A DNA stretch of 64,000 nucleotides from Granulicella arctica (GTDB lineage: Bacteria; Acidobacteriota; Terriglobia; Terriglobales; Acidobacteriaceae), in assembly GCF_025685605.1 (NCBI RefSeq), contig NZ_JAGTUT010000001.1, forward strand, positions 4,340,001 through 4,404,000, given 5' to 3'. Below, one piece after another: positions 16,896-24,866 of this stretch. The position numbers and the translations under genes were made by a program. The notes beneath the pieces are model-generated. The model saw only the letters and a program-made list of their open reading frames with translations. It made no database searches and was not told where the DNA came from. Numbering within the stretch: the first letter of the stretch is position 1; every line of letters starts with the position of its first letter.

Positions 16896-17720
16896 TTAGC
16901 GGACGACCTTCATCGTGCGATTCCAGCGCGTCTGGTCAAAGATGTGGATCAGTTCATGGAAGGTGAAGGTCACGCGGTCGGCGATGCTGGTCTTGTTCAT
17001 CTGGTCGGCCGGAGTTTTGAAGGACCAGTAGAGGAAGAGCGGTCGGCCGAGAATGTTTTCGCGTGGGACGAAGCCCCAGTAGCGGCCGTCGAGGGAGGCG
17101 GTCCGGTTGTCGCCCATGGCGAAGACCTTGCCCGGGGGAACGACGAGGTCATCGCCCTGAATGTGGCTTGGCTCTTCGACGGACCAGCTTTCCGTGGCAC
17201 CGACATCCGTACTCGGCGCAATGGAGGGGAAGTCGTCGCGGTAGGGGTTATAGGCGTGATAGGGGTCGCCGTCGTTCGAGGGCTTGCCCGCCTGCGGCTC
17301 ATCTTGAGCTACTCCGTTGAGGTAGACGATGCCGTTGCGCAGGTGAATGCGATCGCCCGGAATGCCGATGGCGCGTTTGACGAGGATCAGGTCAGGCGTT
17401 TCGGGATTGGGCTTTAAGAAGACGATCACGTCGCCGCGGTGAATCTCGCGGTAGGGCATGAAGAAGGCCCATTTCGTGGGCGGCGCGAGCATGATGCGAT
17501 CGACAAGAGGGTGATCGCCGATCAGGAGCGTCTTCTCCATGGAGGCGGAGGGAATGTCGAAGTTCTGGAAGATGAACGCCGTGAGAAAGAGGTAAACGAC
17601 CAACATGTTGCAGATGGAGGCGAAGCCTTCGAGGGGCGTTTCTACCTGCTCCTGCGCTACGACCTTTGCAGGCTGTGTGTCGGGAGTGTCAGTTGCGATC
17701 TGCACAGCTTTCGTCGACAT
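16896..17720 (-). CDS. lepB: Signal peptidase I
   Basis: A membrane serine protease that removes signal peptides from exported proteins, 274 residues. One hydrophobic helix at about 36-55 precedes the catalytic box FDIPSASMEKTLLIGDH with nucleophile S60. The general base is K115 in LILVKRAIGIPGD. The late boxes FAMGDNRTASLDGRYWGFVPRENILGR and the hydrophobic LFLYWSF are present. A roughly 40-residue insertion between the Lys box and the GDNR box (HAYNPYRDDFPSIAPSTDVGATESW) is periplasmic. There is a single predicted N-terminal transmembrane segment rather than the two of E. coli LepB. Confidence 0.95.
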   Translation of the reverse strand: MSTKAVQIATDTPDTQPAKVVAQEQVETPLEGFASICNMLVVYLFLTAFIFQNFDIPSASMEKTLLIGDHPLVDRIMLAPPTKWAFFMPYREIHRGDVIVFLKPNPETPDLILVKRAIGIPGDRIHLRNGIVYLNGVAQDEPQAGKPSNDGDPYHAYNPYRDDFPSIAPSTDVGATESWSVEEPSHIQGDDLVVPPGKVFAMGDNRTASLDGRYWGFVPRENILGRPLFLYWSFKTPADQMNKTSIADRVTFTFHELIHIFDQTRWNRTMKVVR

Positions 17721-17782
17721 GCGGTCTCCGTTGGTATGGAGTTAGTGTACCGCGTTGCGCGTGTGGTGAGACTCTGTCGTAC

Positions 17783-18412
17783 CTAACGAAGGCTTTGGGA
17801 GTGGAGCATCGTGATCTTCGTGATGTCACCCTGTGGGCGAATGGTGATGACCTTCTTTTCGCTGCTGCTCTCTCCAACGGTTATCACGGTGCTGCTGCCG
17901 CGCTCAGTGACGGTAGCCTGATCGCCCAGTTTGTCTTTGTAGAAGGCAATGACCTTGTCTGGCGCGTCCGGAGTGTTGTAGGTGGCGGTGACGAGAGAAC
18001 CGCCTGGCGTCTTCATCTTCATGGAGCCGGTGGAGCGCTCGGAGTTGGGATACTCGGGAATGGCGAGGTCTGCCTGCGTGACCGAGGAGGCGTCTCCGGT
18101 GGAGAAGGTGCCTGCGGGCGTCGAGAAGCTGACGTCGCCGTTGGCATTCTTGTGGACCGCCTTCGAGAGCTTGTACGCTCCGAAGCCGATGACCGCAGCG
18201 GCAAGGATTCCGAAGAGCGCCAGAATGCCGACGACGATAAGGATGACCTTAAGGGCGGTGTTATTGGACCTCGGCGGATAGCCGGGCTGCGGATAACCGG
18301 GTTGAGCGTAGACGTTCGACGGAGCAGGTGGGTAAGCTCCTGCGGGCTGCTGGACGGGAGGGACGATGACCTGCTCGTAGTTTGGTGGTGGAGGTGTTGG
18401 CGGGTTGGTCAT
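17783..18412 (-). CDS. Single-pass membrane protein with proline-rich N-terminus
   Basis: 209 residues, function unknown. A cytoplasmic Pro/Tyr-rich segment (NPPTPPPPNYEQVIVPPVQQP, then repeats of YPQPGYPP) precedes one helix, LKVILIVVGILALFGILAAAVIGFGAY. The outside domain ends in an ATYNTPDAPDKVIAFYKDKLGD region followed by beta-strands (SSTVITVGESSSEKKVITIRP), resembling the small alpha-beta domain found in several acidobacterial zinc-ribbon/DUF4870-like membrane proteins. I chose ATG 18412, which has AGGAG 7 bases upstream; the frame extends to 18571 but that part lacks sense as a protein start. It lies behind lepB on the same strand. Confidence 0.75.
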   Translation of the reverse strand: MTNPPTPPPPNYEQVIVPPVQQPAGAYPPAPSNVYAQPGYPQPGYPPRSNNTALKVILIVVGILALFGILAAAVIGFGAYKLSKAVHKNANGDVSFSTPAGTFSTGDASSVTQADLAIPEYPNSERSTGSMKMKTPGGSLVTATYNTPDAPDKVIAFYKDKLGDQATVTERGSSTVITVGESSSEKKVITIRPQGDITKITMLHSQSLR

Positions 18413-18664
18413 GAAGGTCTCCTGCGGGGCATTGTGCAAGCGTCTTTCACGGTATGACCGAACGCTCGGAAACACAAGGAGGATTTCGGTGATGGTCCGA
18501 GGTCTGGCGGCCTTCCCAGGACTTTTCGAGTGGTACCCCTCCCCCCGTACCTGAAGTACGAAAGTCTTCAAAACAGGGGGCTTAGGTGCGCACGCCGGTA
18601 CGGTCCTGGTACCCCTGCGCGCAGCCAGTTGGACGCATCTGGGGCCTGCTGAGAGGTTGAAATG

Positions 18665-20137
18665 TCAAATTGTTCCGGATAGATTGCGGGGTTCCAGGGT
18701 CATCATGACGGGGTTTTTGGGACGCAGGGTGATCTTGGGTTGAAGTTCGATGGGGTAGGTCGGGACGAACCGGGGACGCCAGCGCTGGGCTAGTGTGGCG
18801 AGGGAGAGGGTGCCTTCCATCCATGCAAACGCTTCACCAATGCACTGGCGGCTGCCTCCACCGAAAGGGAAGTAGGTGTACTTGGCACGGGCTGCCTTGG
18901 CTTCGGGGGTGAAGCGGTCGGGGTCGAAAGTGAGCGGGTCGGGGAAGTATTCGGATGAGCGGCCCATCATGTACTGGCTGAAGAAGACGTGGGCTCCCGG
19001 CGGGATGGTGTAGGGGCCAAGCTGAATAGCCTTTGTGGACATGCGTCCCATGGCCCACGCGGGCGGGTAGAGGCGCATGGACTCGGCGAAGACCTGTTCG
19101 GTGTAGCGGAGATTGGGGTAGTCCGCGAGCGTGGCCAGTTTGCCTTCGAGGACAGCGTCGACCTCGGCATGCATACGGGCTTCGACGTCGGGATGCTGCG
19201 AGAGCAGATACCAGGTCCAGGTGAGGGCGTTCGCCACGGTCTCATAACCCGCTAGAAAGATCGTGAGGACTTCGTCGCGGATCTGCGCGGGGGACATGCC
19301 GGTGTACTGACCCTGCGCATCGGCCTGCTCGTCGACGGAGGTGAGGAGCATGTGCAGGAGATCTCCCTTTTCTATATATTCGCCCGGAGCACCGGCGGCC
19401 ATCTCCGCGCGGCGGGTGGCGACGAGGCGGTCGACGACAGCGTCGAGGCGACCCTTGGAACGGCGGAACTTCATGATGCCAGGGATCGGCAGCTTCATGA
19501 AGAGTTCGATCTGGGGGAAGGCGATGAGGAAGTTGTAGAGGCCCATCACCGTGTTTACTTCGTCGTTGATGCGGCGAATGTCGGCGTCGACCTCGGTGTC
19601 GAAGAGGGTGCGGGCGACGATTTCGAGGGAGAGTTCCATGCTCGCCGCGGCAATGTCGATGGTCTCACCAGCCCGCCACGTTGTGGATTGGTGGGCGGCG
19701 ATGGCGACGATCTGGTCGGCGTAGGCGGCGATGCGCTGGCGGTGGAAGGCCGGGGCGGCGATGCGGCGCTGACGGATGTGGATGGGATTGTCGGAGGTGA
19801 TGAGACCTTCGCCGAGTAGGACCTTCATGCGCTTGACGGTGCGCTCTTTGACGAAGTGGGCGGCCTGGGTGACGAGCACTTCCTTGATGTAGTCGGGATC
19901 GTTGATGAAGACGATAGGCGTGCCGAGGAACTTGTAGTGGGATATGTTGCCATAAGTCTTGTGAAGGTAATCGAAGAGGCGGATGGGATCGCCGAGCTTG
20001 ACCCATGGTTTGAAGGCGTAGAAGGGCAGGGAGTGCTTCAGGCCGGGGGGCAGGTTGTAGCGGCGCTTGCCTGCGGGGGCAACGGGCGTTTCGGCCGGCT
20101 CGGGCGGGGTTTCGAGGGTCGGCGGAGGGGTGGTCAT
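18665..20137 (-). CDS. Cytochrome P450
   Basis: A soluble heme monooxygenase of 490 residues. The I-helix oxygen-activation motif is IFLAGYETVANALTW, the K-helix ExxR is AESMRLYPPAWAMGR, and the heme loop FPFGGGSRQCIGEAF holds the axial ligand C432. The pattern (ETVANAL, PERF-type FDPDRFTPEAKAAR) is that of the bacterial CYP102/CYP110-like group that often hydroxylates fatty acids or terpenes; no redox partner lies in the window. I chose ATG 20137 because a further 41 upstream residues are Arg/Pro-rich without resemblance to P450 starts. It diverges from ubiD across 162 bases. Confidence 0.93.
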   Translation of the reverse strand: MTTPPPTLETPPEPAETPVAPAGKRRYNLPPGLKHSLPFYAFKPWVKLGDPIRLFDYLHKTYGNISHYKFLGTPIVFINDPDYIKEVLVTQAAHFVKERTVKRMKVLLGEGLITSDNPIHIRQRRIAAPAFHRQRIAAYADQIVAIAAHQSTTWRAGETIDIAAASMELSLEIVARTLFDTEVDADIRRINDEVNTVMGLYNFLIAFPQIELFMKLPIPGIMKFRRSKGRLDAVVDRLVATRRAEMAAGAPGEYIEKGDLLHMLLTSVDEQADAQGQYTGMSPAQIRDEVLTIFLAGYETVANALTWTWYLLSQHPDVEARMHAEVDAVLEGKLATLADYPNLRYTEQVFAESMRLYPPAWAMGRMSTKAIQLGPYTIPPGAHVFFSQYMMGRSSEYFPDPLTFDPDRFTPEAKAARAKYTYFPFGGGSRQCIGEAFAWMEGTLSLATLAQRWRPRFVPTYPIELQPKITLRPKNPVMMTLEPRNLSGTI

Positions 20138-20299
20138 GTGTATAGGATGCCCTTGCCGCGAATCCGATGGGACTGTGACTTTTCGGGGACTCACTGGGGT
20201 GGACAAATCGGGCCTGGATTTGGGCCGGGTCCATGGCGGACGGCTGCCACGGATTACCATGGAGATTCGGTCCGCAGCAGGTGGCGGCAGGGGTGGAAC

Positions 20300-21889
20300 T
20301 TGGCTTACAGCGATCTACGGGAATTTATCAAGCAACTCGACAAGGCTGGCGAACTGAAGCGGATTACGGTGGAGGTCGATCCGATTCTTGAGATGGCAGA
20401 GATTGCCGACCGGGTGTCGAAGCTGGGTAAGGGGACGGCAAAGGCGGGTGGACCGGCGCTGCTGTTCGAGAACGTGAAGGGCTATCCGAAGGCGCGGGTG
20501 CTGATGAATCAGTTCGGGTCCGAGGCGCGCATGAAGCTTGCACTCGACGTGACCTCGCTCGACGGCATTGCGGACCGAATCCGTACGCTGCTGCATCCGG
20601 TGATGCCGACAAGCATGATGGACAAGCTGAAGATGCTGCCGATGCTGGCCGAGGTCGGGAGCTTCTTTCCAAAAGTGATTGCGGCGCGCGATGCCGCCTG
20701 TAAACAGGTCATCCACAAGGGTGAGGATGTGAACCTGCTGGAGCTGCCGATTCTTAAGACCTGGCCGCAGGATGGCGGGCGCTTCATCACGCTGCCCTGT
20801 GTCATTACGCGTGATCCGAAGTCGGGCAAGCGGAACGTGGGCATGTACAGGATGCAGGTCTACGATGGCAAGACGACGGGCATGCACTGGCAGCGCCAGA
20901 AGGTAGCGGCTGAACATATGCGGGATCGTCTGCGCGAGGCTATGCCGGACCTGGCGAGCCGGGTTGACCTGATGGCGATGACGGCGGGTGGGACTGCGGC
21001 GGCAACGTCAATCGACGGTATGGATGCGCAGGTGATGACGAAGCTGCGTGGCGACCGGATGGAGGTCGCTGTGGCGATCGGGACAGATCCGGCGATTACG
21101 TTTTCGGCGATCGTGCCTGCGCCACCTGAGGTCGAGGAGTATCTGATCGCTGGTTTTCTTCGCCAGAAGCCGGTAGAGCTGGTGAAAGCGGAGACCGTCG
21201 ATCTGGAGGTTCCGGCACATGCGGAGTACATCCTTGAGGGCTACGTGCAGCTGGGCGAACTGCGGACGGAGGGGCCGTTCGGGGATCACACCGGCTTCTA
21301 CACGATGCAGGATGAGTACCCGGTCTTTCACCTGACGGCGATCACGCATCGCAAGGACCCAATCTACGCCGCGACCGTAGTAGGCAAGCCGCCGATGGAG
21401 GATGCGTGGATGGGCAAGGCGGTCGAGCGGATCTTTCTGCCGCTAATGCAGTTGACGCTGCCGGAGATTGTGGATGTGAATCTACCGGCGGAGGGCGTCT
21501 TCCATAACCTGATGATCGTCTCTATCCGTAAGAGCTATGCGGGCCACGCCCGGAAGGTGATGAGCGGTATCTGGGCTATGGGGCAGGCAATGTTTACGAA
21601 GTGCGTGATCGTGGTCGATGAGGATTGCGACGTGCAGGACGTGGCCGAGGTGACGCTGCGGGTGGCGAACAACATCGATCCGGAGCGGGATATCCAGTTC
21701 ACGCTGGGTCCAGTCGATTCGCTCGACCATGCGAGCCGGTTGCCAAATTTTGGAAGCAAGATGGGGATCGATGCGACGCGGAAGTGGGCGGCGGAGGGCT
21801 TCACGCGTCAGTGGCCTCCGATGCTCGTGATGGATACGTCCGTCGTGGCAAAGGTCGATGCAATCTGGAAGAAACTCGGGATCGAGTAA
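20300..21889 (+). CDS. ubiD: UbiD-family decarboxylase
   Basis: A prenylated-FMN-dependent (de)carboxylase of 529 residues, likely the menaquinone or ubiquinone-pathway enzyme or a related aromatic-acid decarboxylase. It begins AYSDLREFIKQLDKAGELKRI, the standard UbiD start. The prFMN/metal region is RNVGMYRMQVYDGKTTGMHWQRQK, and the active-site block is TEGPFGDHTGFYTMQDEYPVFHLTAI with the catalytic acid, followed by PPMEDAWMGKAVERIFLP. I chose TTG 20300, preceded by AGGGGTGGA, since the frame runs on upstream into the antisense of the P450. No ubiX flavin prenyltransferase is in view. A small secreted protein gene follows 9 bases later. Confidence 0.93.
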   Translation: MAYSDLREFIKQLDKAGELKRITVEVDPILEMAEIADRVSKLGKGTAKAGGPALLFENVKGYPKARVLMNQFGSEARMKLALDVTSLDGIADRIRTLLHPVMPTSMMDKLKMLPMLAEVGSFFPKVIAARDAACKQVIHKGEDVNLLELPILKTWPQDGGRFITLPCVITRDPKSGKRNVGMYRMQVYDGKTTGMHWQRQKVAAEHMRDRLREAMPDLASRVDLMAMTAGGTAAATSIDGMDAQVMTKLRGDRMEVAVAIGTDPAITFSAIVPAPPEVEEYLIAGFLRQKPVELVKAETVDLEVPAHAEYILEGYVQLGELRTEGPFGDHTGFYTMQDEYPVFHLTAITHRKDPIYAATVVGKPPMEDAWMGKAVERIFLPLMQLTLPEIVDVNLPAEGVFHNLMIVSIRKSYAGHARKVMSGIWAMGQAMFTKCVIVVDEDCDVQDVAEVTLRVANNIDPERDIQFTLGPVDSLDHASRLPNFGSKMGIDATRKWAAEGFTRQWPPMLVMDTSVVAKVDAIWKKLGIE

Positions 21890-21898
21890 GGGAGCGGT

Positions 21899-22363
21899 AT
21901 GCGTGCGTTCGTACTGATGGTGCTGCTTGGTGGTGGTGTTGCGTTGGCGCAGGTAGAAAAACCGGCGACTGTCGATTGCAGCGTGGATGGCAGGGCGCTG
22001 ACGTGTGATCGGACTGATTTTCTGAAGCGGTTTGCGGAGGGGCGGACGCTGGCTCTGGAGTCGCAACCGCGGGATCGTGTGGCGGATGGGCAACTGGCTA
22101 CGCTGTCGAAGTCGTTGGGAAAGACGGTGGTGCCCGTTGGGGCTGCGGCTGATCTGACGCTGCGGGTCGTCCGGCCTGCGGAGTCAGGCATCGCGGTCGG
22201 GACAGGGGATGAGGAGCTTGGCAGCTTGCGGCTGTTTTCCGCTAAGGATGGAGTGTCGCGGCTGGTCTGGGTGGAGCGTTATCGGGGGCCGCTGGATACG
22301 CCGTGGCAGGTGGTGGTGCGCGCGCTTGGACAGCAGTTTCAAGGGTCGCTGGCCGGGCGGTAA
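21899..22363 (+). CDS. Small exported protein, function unknown
   Basis: 154 residues with a clear signal peptide (MRAFVLMVLLGGGVALAQ). The mature part has two cysteines in VDCSVDGRALTCDRTDF that could form a disulfide, a helix EGRTLALESQPRDRV, and beta-strand-like stretches ending RLVWVERYRGPLDTPWQVVVRALGQQF. I recognise no family. It starts 9 bases after ubiD with GGGAG just before the ATG, so it is likely co-transcribed with ubiD. Confidence 0.75.
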   Translation: MRAFVLMVLLGGGVALAQVEKPATVDCSVDGRALTCDRTDFLKRFAEGRTLALESQPRDRVADGQLATLSKSLGKTVVPVGAAADLTLRVVRPAESGIAVGTGDEELGSLRLFSAKDGVSRLVWVERYRGPLDTPWQVVVRALGQQFQGSLAGR

Positions 22364-22450
22364 GCCCCTAATCAGACCGGTAAAACTTGACAACGCGACC
22401 CCCGGCGACCCCTCTCACCTCAACAGGCTGGGCCGACGGGGCGTGCCCGC

Positions 22451-23191
22451 TCAGGGTGTTGCGTAGGGCGAGGTGGGCACCAGTTTGTAGTCGGCTGGGA
22501 CTGTGAGGAGTTTCGGGTCAGGTTCGGTGAGGTTGATGTTGCCGACCTTGAAGTTCTGCTGGCCGGAGCGTGGATCGAAGCGCTGGACGGCGACATTGAT
22601 CTGCAGGTGAGGTGAGTACCAGAACTCTTTGACGATGGGCTGTGGGGTGTCGTTGCCGAAGGCACCAGCGCGGAGGGTGGTGATCTGCTGGGAGCCGATG
22701 GTGTCCAGACCCTCGGTGTTGCGGGTGCCAAGATCCTTGGTGACCGTGGTGCCGAGGTCAGACGGGAATGGGTTGGTTGCGGTGAGGCTTACAGAAGTGG
22801 GGGCGTTGTATTGGAAGACGACGCAGAGCCTTCGCTCAGGATGGCAGTCGTACATCTCGTGACGCGCCGGGTCGCTGTATTGCAGGTTGGTGATGCGGGA
22901 TTGCTGGGTGTCGCCATTGGGAATGAAGGCGCGACGTTCCTCAAAGATTCGACCGGAGCTGTCCCGCGCCACGGTGCGGTGATTGCTCAGGACACTGGTT
23001 GTGCCGTCCGGGAGCAGTTTTTTCCACTCGGCGGTAACAGTTGCGGTGAAGGGAGCGTTGGGAGTGGGCAGGATGGTGATGTTCTGGATGCGCTCGCGGA
23101 TGGCACCGTCCGGGGCATGCTGGGGCGACTGTTGGGCTGTTAACGGAAGGATGAAGGCTGCCGAAAGTGCCAGGATGCTGAGTCGCGCCAT
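22451..23191 (-). CDS. Exported protein, function unknown
   Basis: 246 residues with a signal peptide (MARLSILALSAAFILPLTA). The mature part is beta-rich: FTATVTAEWKKLLPDGTTSVLSNHRTVARDSSGRIFEERR, HEMYDCHPERRLCVVFQY with a Cys pair, and VKEFWYSPHLQINVAVQRFDPRSGQQNFKVGNINLTEPDPKLLTVPADYKLV. Proteins ending in ...FDPRSG...N...EPDP.LF..P..Y.. are common acidobacterial secreted proteins without assigned function. ATG 23191 is chosen because GGGAGA lies 5-6 bases upstream; the frame extends to 23224. It lies behind the molybdopterin-binding-like gene on the same strand. Confidence 0.78.
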   Translation of the reverse strand: MARLSILALSAAFILPLTAQQSPQHAPDGAIRERIQNITILPTPNAPFTATVTAEWKKLLPDGTTSVLSNHRTVARDSSGRIFEERRAFIPNGDTQQSRITNLQYSDPARHEMYDCHPERRLCVVFQYNAPTSVSLTATNPFPSDLGTTVTKDLGTRNTEGLDTIGSQQITTLRAGAFGNDTPQPIVKEFWYSPHLQINVAVQRFDPRSGQQNFKVGNINLTEPDPKLLTVPADYKLVPTSPYATP

Positions 23192-23248
23192 AGGGTCTCC
23201 CATCGGACAGGAATAGTTTGCCACAGCATGAGGGCGGCGGCTATGAAT

Positions 23249-23818
23249 TTAGTGGTGCGACTCGCCGGTGCTGTCTGCGGATTTTACGGTGATGGCGGTG
23301 AGGTTGCGGACCCAGCGGGCGGGGCGTTTGTCTTCGGAGCTGACGAGTTTGAAGGCTCCATCGGTGGTGAGGGGAGCGCCGTTGAGGGTGTCGGCTACGA
23401 TGACGTCGCCGGTGTGATCGACGGCGTCGACCTCCGAGAGGGAGTAGAGGACGCGGTAGTGATCGGTGCCCTCGGCGAGGATGTAGAGAACGAAGGCGGG
23501 GCCATGGAGATCTTTGCCCACGGGAATGTTGACGCGCGTGAGGAGGTCCGTGAGAGGGACGCCGGTGTAGGTCTCGCTGGTTTTGGTGTGCTCGTTCTGG
23601 ACGGTGACGGTCTTGTGGGGCATTGCCTTGAAGTCGGCCGGGCTGAGGGTGAGGGTCTTGCCGTCGGGTTCGGTGATGGAGAGAACGGTTGAGGGATCGG
23701 CTTTGGCGTGCTGATGGGTCTCCATGCCGCCCGTCTGACCTGCCAGGTGAGTGGAAATGCAGGCAGGAATTGCCATGGCAGCAACAAGCAGGGTGCGGAT
23801 GAGACGTGGGTTCGGCAT
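23249..23818 (-). CDS. Exported protein with molybdopterin-binding (sulfite-oxidase-like) fold
   Basis: 189 residues: a signal peptide (LIRTLLVAAMAIPACISTHLA) then a domain resembling the sulfite oxidase-type molybdopterin-binding fold: LSPADFKAMPHKTVTVQNEHTKTSETYTGVPLTDLLTRV, DHYRVLYSLSEVDAVD, VIVADTLNGAPLTTDGAFKLVSSEDKRPARWVRNLTAITV. The catalytic Cys that binds Mo in true sulfite oxidases is missing, so this is probably a non-catalytic binding relative. An in-frame GTG at 23824 is an alternative start. Only 38 bases separate it from the divergent nuoI start. Confidence 0.75.
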   Translation of the reverse strand: MPNPRLIRTLLVAAMAIPACISTHLAGQTGGMETHQHAKADPSTVLSITEPDGKTLTLSPADFKAMPHKTVTVQNEHTKTSETYTGVPLTDLLTRVNIPVGKDLHGPAFVLYILAEGTDHYRVLYSLSEVDAVDHTGDVIVADTLNGAPLTTDGAFKLVSSEDKRPARWVRNLTAITVKSADSTGESHH

Positions 23819-23856
23819 CTTCACAGCCTACTGGCAGACCGTCGTATACTCAAGCA

Positions 23857-24360
23857 ATGTCCATCGTTAAAAACGCAGCCGCGATTGCCAAGGGAATGAG
23901 CATCACGTTCATGGAGATGTTCCAGCCGACCGAGGTCGAGAACTATCCGGATGGCAAGGGGCCGCTGCGTGGAGCGGTATTTCAGGAGCGATTTCGCGGA
24001 AAGCACCAGTTGCAGCGCGACGAGAATGGCCTGGAGAAGTGTGTGGCGTGCTTTCTCTGTGCAGCGGCATGCCCGTCGAACTGTATCTACATAGAAGCTG
24101 CTGAGAACACGGAAGCGGTGCGGATTTCGTCTGCAGAGCGGTACGCGAAGGTCTACAACATTGACTACAACCGGTGCATTTTTTGCGGATACTGTGTCGA
24201 GGCCTGCCCTACGGATGCGATTACCCATGGCCACGGGTTTGAACTTGCTTCGCTCAACGCCACAAACCTGGTGATGCGGAAGGAAGACATGCTGGTGCCG
24301 ATCTCGACGTTGCCGGACGCTGTGTTGTCCAATAAAGATCAGGCGGAGATGCTGGCCTAA
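23857..24360 (+). CDS. nuoI: NADH-quinone oxidoreductase subunit I (stand-alone NuoI)
   Basis: A 167-residue ferredoxin-type subunit of complex I that carries two [4Fe-4S] clusters. The first cysteine set is CVACFLCAAACPSNCIYIE and the second is CIFCGYCVEACPTDAIT, both complete. The opening KNAAAIAKGMSITFMEMFQPTEVENYPDGKGPLRGAVFQERFRGKH is the usual NuoI start. It stands alone, without nuo neighbours, so it either serves a complex I encoded elsewhere or is a second copy. The start ATG 23857 is the first Met giving the family N-terminus. Confidence 0.93.
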   Translation: MSIVKNAAAIAKGMSITFMEMFQPTEVENYPDGKGPLRGAVFQERFRGKHQLQRDENGLEKCVACFLCAAACPSNCIYIEAAENTEAVRISSAERYAKVYNIDYNRCIFCGYCVEACPTDAITHGHGFELASLNATNLVMRKEDMLVPISTLPDAVLSNKDQAEMLA

Positions 24361-24436
24361 TTGGCTCCCCCGGGACGTAGCGATGTGTCCAACTGAGCAG
24401 AGCTTGACACGTTCGTTACACTAACATCAACACAAT

Positions 24437-24823
24437 ATGGATACGCTGAACGATCCCCTACCTGATGCCAAGCCCGCGATCCTGCATATCTGCAGGCGCG
24501 AGATGCTTCGTCCGCTAAGGGATCAGATACTGCGCATCTCCGGCTTCGACGTCGACTCAACCCTGCGCGCTTCGGAGGGGCTTTCGATGTTCTGGGGACG
24601 GCACTACGATCTTGTACTGATCGACGTCGAGGGCGAAGAGGGTATCGCTGAGGCGGAGCATCTGTGCTCCGAGATCAAGACGGCGCAGCATGGTCAACTC
24701 GTCGCGTTTGTGTGCAACTGGCGGGTGGCGATTATGACGGATTGTCCAGACGAGATCGTGCGAACGGAGTTCAACCCTGGGCAGTTCGTGGGTGGTGTTC
24801 GCGAGGCTGTCGCCCGGCATTAA
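24437..24823 (+). CDS. Receiver-like domain protein
   Basis: 128 residues, a stand-alone CheY-like fold. AILHICRREMLRPLRDQILRISGFDVDSTLRASEGLSMF is the first strand and helix region, YDLVLIDVEG carries the aspartate at the phospho-acceptor position, and QLVAFVCNW replaces the usual strand 4. The acidic pair of strand 1 is not evident (ICRRE instead) and the conserved Lys of strand 5 is not clear, so it may be a degenerate, unphosphorylated receiver. No output domain or adjacent kinase is present. Confidence 0.68.
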   Translation: MDTLNDPLPDAKPAILHICRREMLRPLRDQILRISGFDVDSTLRASEGLSMFWGRHYDLVLIDVEGEEGIAEAEHLCSEIKTAQHGQLVAFVCNWRVAIMTDCPDEIVRTEFNPGQFVGGVREAVARH

Positions 24824-24866
24824 ATCTGCGGGATGCAATAAGCCGAAAACCCTGCGAATATACCGT

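Noticed and set aside
19856-20299. N-terminal extension of the UbiD frame
   Set aside because: Antisense to the P450 start and Gly/Val-rich; the UbiD family begins at 20300.
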